The notes below the pieces were generated by a model. It was not told the origin of the DNA. It worked only from the letters and a program-made list of their open reading frames with translations, and ran no database searches. From JBQCHF01 sp051953655 (GTDB taxonomy: Bacteria; Actinomycetota; Actinomycetes; Motilibacterales; Motilibacteraceae), in assembly GCA_051953655.1 (NCBI GenBank), contig JBQCIO010000212.1, forward strand, positions 1-22,157: a stretch of DNA of 22,157 nucleotides, read 5' to 3'. This document shows, piece by piece, positions 14,893-21,839 of this stretch. The number at the start of each line of letters is the position of its first letter. Position 1 is the first letter of the stretch. The position numbers were made by a program, and so were the translations under genes.

Positions 14893-15609
14893 ATGGCAGC
14901 ACCGGACCACGAGCAGCTGCGACTGACCATCCGGCGGTTCGACCCGGAGACCGACGCCGAGCCGCACTGGGAGACCTACCTGGTGCCCCGCGGGGCCACC
15001 GACCGGGTGCTCGACGCGCTGCACTACGTGAAGTGGTACCTCGACGGCTCTCTCACCTTCCGCCGGTCGTGCGCCCACGGTGTCTGCGGCTCCGACGCCA
15101 TGCGGATCAACGGGGTCAACCGGCTCGCCTGCAAGGTCCTGCTGAAGGACGTCGGTGACGAGGTCACCGTCGAGCCGCTCAAGGCCCTGCCGGTCCTCAA
15201 GGACCTCGTCGTGGACATGGAGCCCTTCTTCGAGGGCATCCGCGAGGTGAAGCCCTGGCTGATCACCCACGGCCAGGAGCCCACGCGGGAGCGGCGCCAG
15301 TCCCCCGCGGACCGGGAGCGCTACGACGAGACGACCAAGTGCATCCTGTGCGCCGCCTGCACCGGATCGTGCCCGGTGTACTGGGTCGACGACTCCTACG
15401 TCGGGCCGGCCGCGATCGTCAACGCCCACCGGTTCGTCTTCGACAGCCGGGACGAGGGGACCGACCAGCACCTCGAGGTGATGAACAGCAGGTACGGCGT
15501 GTGGCGGTGCCGCACCACCTTCAACTGCACCGACGCCTGCCCCCGTGGCATCAGGGTCACCCAGATGATCGCCGAGGTGAAGCAGGAGATCATCCGGCGC
15601 AGCATCTGA
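14893..15609 (+). CDS. succinate dehydrogenase / fumarate reductase iron-sulfur subunit (SdhB-like), without its partners
   Basis: A 238-residue protein from ATG 14893, with GAGGCGAGG upstream. All three iron-sulfur clusters are encoded: [2Fe-2S] by Cys60, Cys65, Asp68 and Cys80 (CAHGVCGSD, with Asp as third ligand as in E. coli SdhB); [4Fe-4S] by Cys150, Cys153, Cys156 and Cys216; and [3Fe-4S] by Cys160, Cys206 and Cys212. The length and order are normal for SdhB, which passes electrons from the flavoprotein SdhA to quinone in the membrane. No sdhA, sdhC or sdhD lies on either side, which is unusual, since these genes are nearly always clustered. It may be a second copy or serve another flavoprotein. 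Confidence 0.9.
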   Translation: MAAPDHEQLRLTIRRFDPETDAEPHWETYLVPRGATDRVLDALHYVKWYLDGSLTFRRSCAHGVCGSDAMRINGVNRLACKVLLKDVGDEVTVEPLKALPVLKDLVVDMEPFFEGIREVKPWLITHGQEPTRERRQSPADRERYDETTKCILCAACTGSCPVYWVDDSYVGPAAIVNAHRFVFDSRDEGTDQHLEVMNSRYGVWRCRTTFNCTDACPRGIRVTQMIAEVKQEIIRRSI

Positions 15610-15630
15610 TCCGCCGGCACGGGCACGGCG

Positions 15631-15648
15631 CGGCAGGTGGCGCTGCCG
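15631..15648 (+). terminator. hairpin after the sdhB-like gene
   Basis: CGGCAG-GTGGCG-CTGCCG, a 6-bp stem with 6-base loop, begins 22 bases after the stop codon. No T-run follows. Confidence 0.35.
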
Positions 15649-15720
15649 GGGACGACGGGCTCGCACCGTCGGGCCCATGACGGACGACCTGCCGCTGCTC
15701 GGGTTCGGGCTGCGTGGGCG

Positions 15721-16301
15721 GTGCACGACCCGCTCATGCCGCTCGCCCTCGTCGCCGGGCACACGGAGCGGATCGGTCTCGGGACGGCGACCATCTGCGC
15801 GCCCTTCACCGCTCCGTCGCTGCTGGCCGAGCCCGCAAGCACGCTCGGCGTGCTCACCGGCGGCCGGCTCACCCTCGGGCTGGGCATCGGGTGGCGCCCG
15901 CACGACTACGCGACAGCCGGCGTCCCCTTCGAACGGCGGGGGCGGCACGGTTCGAGGAGTACCCACTGCCTGCACGCCCTGTGGACGCAGGACCCGGTCG
16001 AGTTCTCGGGCGAGTTCCACACGGTGCCCCGATCCCAGCTCGGCCTCGCGACGGTCCAGCGACCGCACCCGCCGGTGCTGCTCGGTGGTTCGGCACCGGC
16101 CGCCCTGCGTCGCGCCGGTCGACTGGCCGAGGGCTGGATCAGCCGTGCACTCAGGACTTTTCTGGCTTCGCACACCGGCGGTGGAGGTGGTTCGCGCCGC
16201 CGCGGCCGAGGCCGGGGCGCGATCCCGACGCCGTCCGCATCCTCGGGCGCGGCGTCGTCGACCTGCTCGACGCGTTCGCCCCCGCCGCCCCCGTCCCATG
16301 A
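15721..16301 (+). pseudogene. decayed LLM-class (luciferase-like, F420-type) oxidoreductase
   Basis: Similarity to luciferase-like monooxygenases moves between frames. Frame 1 gives VHDPLMPLALVAGHTERIGL, GGRLTLGLGIGWRPHDYA and GVPFERRG (from 15721). A short stretch near 15945-15965 reads correctly only in frame 3 (ARFEEY). Frame 1 returns with CLHALWTQDPVEFSGEFHTV, RPHPPVLLGGSAPAALRRAG and LAEGWIS. Then VEVVRAAAAEAGA is in frame 2 and RDPDAVRILGRGVVDLLD in frame 3, ending at TGA 16299. At least four frame changes are needed, and the N-terminal 60-80 residues of the barrel, with the first strand and helix, are missing. Sequencing error could explain one or two shifts but not the missing start. 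Confidence 0.75.
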
Positions 16302-16349
16302 CGGAGGCACGCCCGGGGCCGGCTCGCCCCTGGGAGCACGCGTCCCTCC

Positions 16350-16379
16350 AGTGCATTCGCTGATGCACTACAGTGCACT
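16350..16379. promoter_or_regulatory. nested inverted repeats, candidate operator of the XRE-cupin regulator
   Basis: AGTGCAT (16350-16356) and ATGCACT (16363-16369) form one inverted repeat. TGCACT-AC-AGTGCA (16364-16377) forms a second that shares the middle arm, and AGTGCACT (16372-16379) is itself palindromic. Together they cover the -10 region and end one base before the ATG, as expected for autorepression. Confidence 0.65.
16369..16374 (+). promoter_or_regulatory. -10 box of a leaderless XRE-cupin mRNA
   Basis: TACAGT is followed by six bases and then ATG 16381. A TANNNT box six to eight bases before the start codon is the usual layout of leaderless actinobacterial genes, and no ribosome site is present. 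No clear -35 box was seen. Confidence 0.5.
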
Positions 16380-16380
16380 C

Positions 16381-16992
16381 ATGGATGCCGCCGCCGCCGC
16401 ACTCTCGGCCGCCGTCGGCGCCCGGGTGAAGCAGTACCGGCAGACGCGCCGATGGACCCTGGACCAGCTCGCCGAGGCCGCCGGGGTCAGCCGGCGAGCG
16501 GTGGTGAACGTGGAGCAGGGCACGGCGAACCCCGGCGTGGCCACGTTGCTCCGCCTCAGCGACGCCCTGGGCGTCGGGCTGCCCGCGCTGGTCGAGCCCC
16601 CGTCACCGGCACCGGTCAAGGTGACCGCGAAGGGCGCCGGCGCGGCGCTGTGGACCAGCGACGGTGGCGGCCGCGGGGTGCTGGTCGCGGGCACCGAGCC
16701 GCCCGACGTCGTCGAGCTCTGGGACTGGACCCTCGCCCCCGGCGACCGGCACGCCACCGAAGCGCACAGCCACGGCACGCGCGAGCTCGTCCACGTCCTG
16801 CAGGGACGGATCACGGTGCAGGTCGGCGAGCGGCAGGTGGCCCTGGCCACCGGCGACGCGGCCTCCTTCCCCGGCGACGTCGCGCACTGCTACGCCAACC
16901 CGAACGCCCGCCCGGCGCGGTTCTCCCTCGCCGTCTTCGAGCCCGGGGTGGGCCTCCCGTCGCGGCCCGCCACCGACGGCGACCACGCCTGA
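16381..16992 (+). CDS. XRE-family regulator with C-terminal cupin domain
   Basis: A 203-residue protein. ATG 16381 is preferred over ATG 16363 because the latter lies within the operator. Residues 13-68 are an XRE helix-turn-helix (VGARVKQYRQTRRWTLDQLA, VSRRAVVNVEQGTANPGVAT, LSDALGV). Residues 110-187 are a cupin barrel with a likely metal or ligand site formed by His129, His131, Glu135 and His169. Such regulators sense small molecules, often amino acids or related compounds, and commonly control a neighbouring transporter. Here a PaiB-like gene follows after 24 bases and an RhtA-type exporter after that, probably one operon under this regulator. The effector is not known. Confidence 0.9.
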   Translation: MDAAAAALSAAVGARVKQYRQTRRWTLDQLAEAAGVSRRAVVNVEQGTANPGVATLLRLSDALGVGLPALVEPPSPAPVKVTAKGAGAALWTSDGGGRGVLVAGTEPPDVVELWDWTLAPGDRHATEAHSHGTRELVHVLQGRITVQVGERQVALATGDAASFPGDVAHCYANPNARPARFSLAVFEPGVGLPSRPATDGDHA

Positions 16993-17016
16993 GCCCCAGC
17001 GAGCAGAGGAAGCAGA

Positions 17017-17679
17017 GTGCTCATCCATCCCTGGGACGCCGCCGACGACGTCGAGTGGCGCAGCTGGCTCGCCACGACCGACCGCTTCGGGGTGCTCGCG
17101 GTCAACAACCTCGACCCCGCCTGCGCACCGCTGCTGCTGCCTAGCCACTTCACCCTCGCCGGCGACGAGCTGCTGCTCCACCTCGCCCGCCCGAACCCCG
17201 TCTGGCCGCACCTCGAAGCGGCGTCCGAGGTGCGTCTCGCCGTCGTCGGCGACTACTCCTACGTGCCGTCGTACTGGCGGGCAGCAGCCGACGGTCCGGC
17301 TGAGGAGGGAGTGCCGACCAGCTACTACGCCTCGGTCCAGTTCGTGTGCCGTCCCACCGTCGTCGACGACCCGCAGAGCAAGGTCGAGATCCTCACCGCA
17401 CAGCTGGCGGACACCCAGCCCGAGGGCGGCCACGGTCCCCTCGCCGCCGGCGCGCCGCCCTACGGCCGGCTGCTTCCGGGGATCCGTGGCGTCCGTCTCG
17501 CCGTCCTCCGCGTCGAGGCGAAGTTCAAGTACGACGACCACAAGCCCGCCGAGCACCGCGAGCGCGTGGCCGGACGTCTCGAGGACCGCGGGCACGGCCT
17601 CGACGCCCGCGCGGCGGCCCAGCAGCGACGTCGGCTCGCCGCCCGCGGCGAGTGGCGCGACCGGTCGGGAGGGCAGTGA
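17017..17679 (+). CDS. PaiB-like FMN-binding split-barrel protein
   Basis: A 220-residue protein from GTG 17017, with AGAGGA six bases upstream. The opening MLIHPWDAADDVEWRSWLA, the segment FTLAGDELLLHLARPNPVWP, the SYVPSYW motif and the C-terminal KFKYDDHKPAEHRERV are characteristic of the family named after Bacillus PaiB, FMN-binding split-barrel proteins described as negative regulators. There is no DNA-binding helix-turn-helix visible, so a direct regulatory role is doubtful; an enzyme or flavin-binding role is equally possible. It is coupled to the following exporter gene by a GTGA overlap and follows the XRE-cupin gene closely. Confidence 0.85.
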   Translation: MLIHPWDAADDVEWRSWLATTDRFGVLAVNNLDPACAPLLLPSHFTLAGDELLLHLARPNPVWPHLEAASEVRLAVVGDYSYVPSYWRAAADGPAEEGVPTSYYASVQFVCRPTVVDDPQSKVEILTAQLADTQPEGGHGPLAAGAPPYGRLLPGIRGVRLAVLRVEAKFKYDDHKPAEHRERVAGRLEDRGHGLDARAAAQQRRRLAARGEWRDRSGGQ

Positions 17680-18578
17680 GCAGGGGCGCCGGTCCGGGGG
17701 TCGGGATCCCGCCCTGGGCGCTGGCCGTGGCGGCGATGCTCTCGGTGCAGCTCGGCTCGGCGCTGTCGGTCGGCCTCATCGACACCGTCGGCGCGGCCGG
17801 CACTGCGTGGCTGCGGCTCACGTTCGGCGCCCTGGTCTTCCTGGTCGTGGCCAGGCCGAGGCCGAGCCGGGTGCGCCGCGAGGACCTGCCCGCGCTGCTG
17901 GGCCTGGGCGTGATGACCGGCCTGATGACCGTCTCGTTCCTCGCCGCCATCGAACGGATCCCGCTGGGCACGTCGGTGGCCATCGAGTTCCTCGGCCCGC
18001 TCACCGTCGCCGCCGTCCGCAGCCACACCCGGCGTGCGTTGGTCTGGCCGGCCCTGGCGTTCCTCGGGGTCCTGCTGCTCACCCAGCCGTGGCGCGGCGA
18101 GGTCGACCCCGCCGGCGTCGGGTTCGCCGCCTTCTCCGCGGTTGGCTGGGGCAGCTACATCCTGCTGACGCAGCGCATCGGCGACCGCTACGAGGGCGTC
18201 ACCGGGCTCGCGCTCACCATCCCGGTCGCGGCGCTCACCGCGGCCGTCAGCGGGATACCCCAGGCGGCCGGCCGGCTCAGCGTCGGCGTCGTGGCCGCCG
18301 CCGCCGGACTGGCCCTGCTGCTGCCGGTCCTGCCCTTCACCCTCGAGATGCTCGCCCTGCGCCGCCTCACCTCCGCGGCGTTCGGCACCCTGATGGCGCT
18401 CGAGCCGGGCTTCGGGACGCTGCTCGGTCTGCTCCTGCTGCACCAGGTCCCCGCACCGACGCAGCTGGCCGGCCTCGCCCTGGTCGTCCTCGCCGGCGCC
18501 GCCGCCCAGCGCCGGGGCCGGCGCGACCCCACCCCGGCACCGACGGCTCTGCAGGCCGAGGCCGACGTCGTCACCTGA
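17676..18578 (+). CDS. EamA/DMT exporter, RhtA (threonine/homoserine) type
   Basis: A 300-residue inner-membrane protein with about ten predicted spans arranged as two EamA repeats. The start is GTG 17676 in a GTGA overlap; GGGAGGG upstream is close (about three bases), so coupling probably helps initiation. IERIPLGTSVAIEFLGPLTV in the first repeat and LRRLTSAAFGTLMALEPGFG in the second are typical of the RhtA branch, which exports threonine and homoserine in E. coli. The substrate here is not proven. Its operon with an XRE-cupin sensor suggests export is induced when the sensed compound builds up. Confidence 0.88.
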   Translation: MSRGAGPGVGIPPWALAVAAMLSVQLGSALSVGLIDTVGAAGTAWLRLTFGALVFLVVARPRPSRVRREDLPALLGLGVMTGLMTVSFLAAIERIPLGTSVAIEFLGPLTVAAVRSHTRRALVWPALAFLGVLLLTQPWRGEVDPAGVGFAAFSAVGWGSYILLTQRIGDRYEGVTGLALTIPVAALTAAVSGIPQAAGRLSVGVVAAAAGLALLLPVLPFTLEMLALRRLTSAAFGTLMALEPGFGTLLGLLLLHQVPAPTQLAGLALVVLAGAAAQRRGRRDPTPAPTALQAEADVVT

Positions 18579-18649
18579 GCACGCAGGACGCTTCACCGCG
18601 GCCGGCACGGGCAGCGGGACGAGCAGCGACCGGAAGGAGCCGAACGGGC

Positions 18650-19066
18650 ATGTGGTGGGAGACGGTTCGCCTGATGGCCTGGGTGCTGCTGGGGCTGCTG
18701 CTCGTCTGGGCGGTCCTGGTCCTGCTGCTCTGGCGCGCCTACCGCCGCGACCCCGACGTCGGCGTCCTGCGCGAGGGGCTGCGGCTGCTGCCGGACCTGG
18801 TCCGGCTGGTGCGACGCCTGGCCTCCGACCCCGACCTGCCCCGCGGCGTGCGCATCGGGCTGGCGCTGCTCACCGCCTACCTGCTCAGCCCGGTCGACCT
18901 CATCCCCGACGTCGTGCCCGTCCTGGGCTACGCCGACGACGCCGTGGTCGTCGCGGTCGCGCTGCGCGCCGTGGTCCGGCGGGCCGGCGCGGAGGCGCTG
19001 GACCGGCACTGGCCGGGCACCCCGACCGGGCTGCAGCTCGTCCGGCGGCTCGCCGGCGTCAGCTGA
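18650..19066 (+). CDS. YkvA-family (DUF1232) membrane protein
   Basis: A 138-residue protein from ATG 18650, with AAGGAG ten bases upstream. One strong membrane span covers residues 8-29 (LMAWVLLGLLLVWAVLVLLL). The DUF1232 core follows: GVRIGLALLTAYLLSPVDLI, then PDVVPVLGYADDAVVVAVAL, the highly conserved PVDLIPD and DD motif of the family. The basic C-terminus carries no further domain. The family is widespread, with no settled function. It sits 71 bases after the exporter and may have its own promoter. Confidence 0.88.
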   Translation: MWWETVRLMAWVLLGLLLVWAVLVLLLWRAYRRDPDVGVLREGLRLLPDLVRLVRRLASDPDLPRGVRIGLALLTAYLLSPVDLIPDVVPVLGYADDAVVVAVALRAVVRRAGAEALDRHWPGTPTGLQLVRRLAGVS

Positions 19067-19127
19067 CGTCCGGTCGTTCCCCTGCGTCTGACCGCGGCGG
19101 CGACGACGGTGCCGCTGCCCAGCCGGG

Positions 19128-19292
19128 TCAGCGGGACCGGAGCAGGTCCCGCCGCGTGCGGTACTCCTCCGCGTCGATCTCCCCGCGGGCGAACCTCTCG
19201 TCGAGCAGCCGCTCGGCGTCGCGCTCCGGCGGGATTCCATGCACCGGGGACCAGCGGACGAAGGTCCCCGACGATGCCGGCGGCGAGCGCAC
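19128..19292 (-). CDS. very small SHOCT-domain protein
   Basis: A 54-residue frame from GTG 19292 to TGA 19128, with AAGG about seven bases before the start. The C-terminal half, ERLLDERFARGEIDAEEY followed by RTRRDLL, is a clear SHOCT motif, a short C-terminal module common in actinobacteria, where it usually follows membrane spans. Here there is almost nothing before it. An alternative GTG at 19244 would leave only the motif. In another minus-strand frame just upstream (19332 to about 19265) lies a helical stretch (LTKAARALAAGIVG), so the gene may be a frameshifted remnant of a longer one. It converges on the YkvA-family gene. Confidence 0.5.
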   Translation of the reverse strand: MRSPPASSGTFVRWSPVHGIPPERDAERLLDERFARGEIDAEEYRTRRDLLRSR

Positions 19293-19350
19293 GTGCGGCC
19301 TTGGTCAAAACGGCGTCGGCGCGCCGCACCACCCACTACGTTCCGCGCCC

Positions 19351-19656
19351 ATGACCATGCAGCTGATCGTCCTGTACACCCACCCCGAGGACACCGACGC
19401 CTTCGAGTCCCACTACCGCGACGTTCACGCGCCGCTCGTCGACGCCGTGCCCGGCCTCGACCACTGGGAGAGCGGACGGATCGTGGCCGCGCCGGACGGT
19501 GGCGAGCAGCAGTACTACCGGATCGCGCAGCTCTCCTTCGCCGACCAGGAGACGCTGGAGGCCGCCCTCGGGTCGCCGGAGGGGCAGGCCACGGCGGCCG
19601 ACTTCCAGGCGATCGCTCCGGCGGGCTCGCGCATGTACGTCGTCGCCGCCGACTGA
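19351..19656 (+). CDS. EthD-family protein
   Basis: A 101-residue ferredoxin-like alpha/beta protein from ATG 19351. It has LIVLYTHPEDTDAFESHYRD, VHAPLVDAVPGL and a C-terminal SRMYVVAAD, the pattern of EthD proteins, named from the ethyl tert-butyl ether locus and related to small dimeric alpha/beta-barrel enzymes. The family often accompanies aromatic or ether degradation, but its role is poorly defined. No ribosome site is visible; TACGTT at 19337-19342, eight bases before the ATG, suggests a leaderless mRNA. A strong hairpin ends the gene. Confidence 0.85.
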   Translation: MTMQLIVLYTHPEDTDAFESHYRDVHAPLVDAVPGLDHWESGRIVAAPDGGEQQYYRIAQLSFADQETLEAALGSPEGQATAADFQAIAPAGSRMYVVAAD

Positions 19657-19676
19657 CGGCACCGACGACCGAGTGA

Positions 19677-19718
19677 CCGGGACGGGTGATGACCCTCGTG
19701 CGCCATCACCCCTCCCGG
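19677..19718 (+). terminator. long hairpin terminator after the EthD-family gene
   Basis: CCGGGA and GGGTGATG (19677-19691) pair with CATCACCC and TCCCGG (19704-19718), giving 14 pairs with a single C-C mismatch around a 12-base loop. It begins 21 bases after the stop codon. It is the strongest hairpin in the window, though no T-run follows. Confidence 0.65.
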
Positions 19719-19840
19719 GCACGTCGACGCGTCGGACCTCGGCCGCCGTGGAGCGGGCCCCTGGAACTGCAGGGCGCAGGCAGAACCGATAGGAAGTGCG
19801 TGCGCACCTCCCCTGCGCCTCTCCCGTCGAAGGAGCCCGG

Positions 19841-20827
19841 ATGACCGTGCCGTCCGTCGCCCTGCGCGACCTCGGCCCCGCGACCGCGCACGACCGGCCG
19901 CTGCTCCTCCTCGGCGTCTCCCCCGGCGACGACGTCGCGGCGGTCTGGGGCGCGTGCGCGGAAGCGCTCGCCGACCGGTTCGACGTCGTCGGCTGGGAGG
20001 TCGGGCCGGACACGGAGCCAGCCGGCGCCACGGACGACCTTCCGCAGGTGGCCGCTGCCGTCCTCGCCGCCCTGGACGCCGCCGGGCGCAGCGGGCCGTT
20101 CCACTGCGCCGGCGACGGACCGGCTGCAGCCGTCGCCCTGCACCTCGCGCTGCTGGCACCCGACCGGGTCCGCACGGTCGCCGTGACCTCGTCGGGACCG
20201 ACGGCCGAGGCCACCGCCCTGACCGGCCCGGGCCTGCGCGACCGGCTGGCCGACGTCGTCGCCCCGGTCCTCGCCGTCGCGCGACCCGGCGCCGCCCCGG
20301 CTACCGTCACCGCGCTGCGGCACGTGGCGGTCGGCGTGCCGCACGGACGGTTCGTCGACGGCGCGGGCGACGCGTCCGATCCGGCCGACCTGGCCGCGCT
20401 CCTCGCCGAGCACGCCCTGGCCCCCGCTCCCCAGGACCGCACGGTGGCGCAGGTGCGCGCCGACGGCATGCGGATCCGCCGGGAGGTGCTGGGCGACGCC
20501 TGGGTGGACGCAGCCGCCGCCCGGGTCAGCGAGTTCACCGGGGAGTTCCAGGCCCTGCTGACCCAGTGGGCGTGGGGGACGGTGTGGATTCGTCCGGGCC
20601 TGGACCTGCGCAGCCGCTCCCTCGTCACGGTGACCGCGCTGGTGGCGGGCGGGCACCACGAGGAGCTGGCCGGACACCTGCGCGCGGCGCGCACCAACGG
20701 GCTGAGCTGGGAGGAGCTGCGGGAGGCGCTCATCCAGACCGCCGTCTACTGCAGCGTGCCCTCCGCCAACGGCGCCTTCCGGATCGCCGCGGCCGTCTAC
20801 GCCGAGGAGATGTCCGACGGTGCGTAG
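19841..20827 (+). CDS. PcaL-like fusion: degenerate enol-lactonase domain plus 4-carboxymuconolactone decarboxylase domain
   Basis: A 328-residue protein from ATG 19841, with AAGGAG five bases upstream. The last 120-125 residues are a full carboxymuconolactone decarboxylase (PcaC) domain: GMRIRREVLGDAWVD, FQALLTQWAWGTVWIRPGLD, RSRSLVTVTALVA, LSWEELREALIQTAVYCSVP, NGAFRIAA. The first 200 residues follow the PcaD alpha/beta-hydrolase outline (LLLLGVSPG, FHCAGDGPAAAVALHLALLA, APDRVRTVAV), but the nucleophile elbow GxSxG is AGDGP, no catalytic Asp or His is found at the expected places, and about 55-70 residues of the lid are missing relative to PcaL of about 400 residues. Decarboxylase activity is likely, lactonase activity unlikely. 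The gene is 10 kb from the pca operon and next to a phosphate permease. Confidence 0.85.
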   Translation: MTVPSVALRDLGPATAHDRPLLLLGVSPGDDVAAVWGACAEALADRFDVVGWEVGPDTEPAGATDDLPQVAAAVLAALDAAGRSGPFHCAGDGPAAAVALHLALLAPDRVRTVAVTSSGPTAEATALTGPGLRDRLADVVAPVLAVARPGAAPATVTALRHVAVGVPHGRFVDGAGDASDPADLAALLAEHALAPAPQDRTVAQVRADGMRIRREVLGDAWVDAAAARVSEFTGEFQALLTQWAWGTVWIRPGLDLRSRSLVTVTALVAGGHHEELAGHLRAARTNGLSWEELREALIQTAVYCSVPSANGAFRIAAAVYAEEMSDGA

Positions 20828-20839
20828 GAGCGACCACCT

Positions 20840-21832
20840 GTGACGGTCCTGCTCGTCGTCCTGGCGGTCGCCTTCGCCTTCAGCATGGGGGCGCACTACA
20901 CGGGCGCGTGCATGGGCATGCCGCACGCGCTCGGGGCCGTCGACGCCGGCGGGGCGCTGCTCGTCATGGCCCCGCTCACCCTGCTCGGCGCGGCGCTCGC
21001 CTCGCACAAGGTGGAGGTGACGGTGGGGCACGACCTGCTGGTGGGCGACGGGTTGTCGGTCACCGGGCTGGTCGTCGTCATCGCCGTCGCGTTCGGGCTC
21101 ACGAGCCTGTTCAACGTGCTGCGGATCCCGACCTCCACCATCCAGATCCTCGTCTTCACCGTGGTCGGCGCCGGTCTGGCGGCCGGCACCGGCATCCACT
21201 GGGCAGCCATCGGGACCCTGGCCGTGATCTGGGTGTGCGCCCCGCCCGCCGCGGCCCTGCTCGGCTTCGCCCTCACCCGGCTGCTCGACCTGGTGCCCTC
21301 CGTGCGGGTGCACAGCTCGCCGACGTCGGCTCGGGCGGCCGCCGGCCCGCTCGCCGCCGGCCTGGTCACCGTGGGGGCGCTCGCCTCGTTCGCCATGGGC
21401 GGCAACGACGTCGCGAACGCCACCGGTTCGCTGGTCGGCACCGGCACCTTCGGCCCCGCGGTCGCCGGGCTGGTGGGCGGCATCGGGCTCGCCGCGGGCG
21501 TCCTCACCTGGGGGCGCCCGCTGCTGCGGAAGGTGGCCTTCGACCTCATCACGGTCGACCGGCCGATGGCGACGGCGGCCCAGCTGGTGCAGGCGGCGGT
21601 GGTGCTCGCGGCGGTCGCGTTCGGCTTCTTCACCTCGATGAACCAGGCGCTCATCGGCGCCATGACCGGCGCCGGTGCGGCACGCGGTCGGCACACGGTG
21701 CACGCCGCCGCGCTCTGGGGCGTGCTCCGCGGCTGGGTGGTCGGTCCCGGGGCGGGCATCGCGCTCGGTTTCGCGTGCTCCTGGCTCGTCGCCGCGGCCG
21801 CGGGAGGTCACGTCCTCCTGGCCGCAGGCTGA
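20840..21832 (+). CDS. PiT-family inorganic phosphate permease
   Basis: A 330-residue membrane protein with about ten predicted spans, starting at GTG 20840 with TAGGAG nine bases upstream; that TAG is also the stop codon of the PcaL-like gene, so the two are likely cotranscribed. The second repeat has the PiT signature GGNDVANATG (187-196) and TSMNQALIGAMTGAG (265-279). The first repeat has IPTSTIQILVF (96-106), but its GANDxAN signature is replaced by GAHYTGACMGMPHALG (17-32). It probably imports phosphate (or a related oxyanion) with a cation. It ends seven bases from the convergent decarboxylase gene. Confidence 0.83.
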   Translation: MTVLLVVLAVAFAFSMGAHYTGACMGMPHALGAVDAGGALLVMAPLTLLGAALASHKVEVTVGHDLLVGDGLSVTGLVVVIAVAFGLTSLFNVLRIPTSTIQILVFTVVGAGLAAGTGIHWAAIGTLAVIWVCAPPAAALLGFALTRLLDLVPSVRVHSSPTSARAAAGPLAAGLVTVGALASFAMGGNDVANATGSLVGTGTFGPAVAGLVGGIGLAAGVLTWGRPLLRKVAFDLITVDRPMATAAQLVQAAVVLAAVAFGFFTSMNQALIGAMTGAGAARGRHTVHAAALWGVLRGWVVGPGAGIALGFACSWLVAAAAGGHVLLAAG

Positions 21833-21839
21833 CGCGCGA

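Noticed and set aside
17460..18608. 382-residue minus-strand open frame
   Set aside because: Antisense to the RhtA-type exporter; Gln/Arg/Gly-rich product typical of a GC-rich shadow.
19796..19807. Small inverted repeat GTGCG-TG-CGCAC before the PcaL-like gene
   Set aside because: Five-base GC arms are common by chance here and no promoter could be placed next to it.
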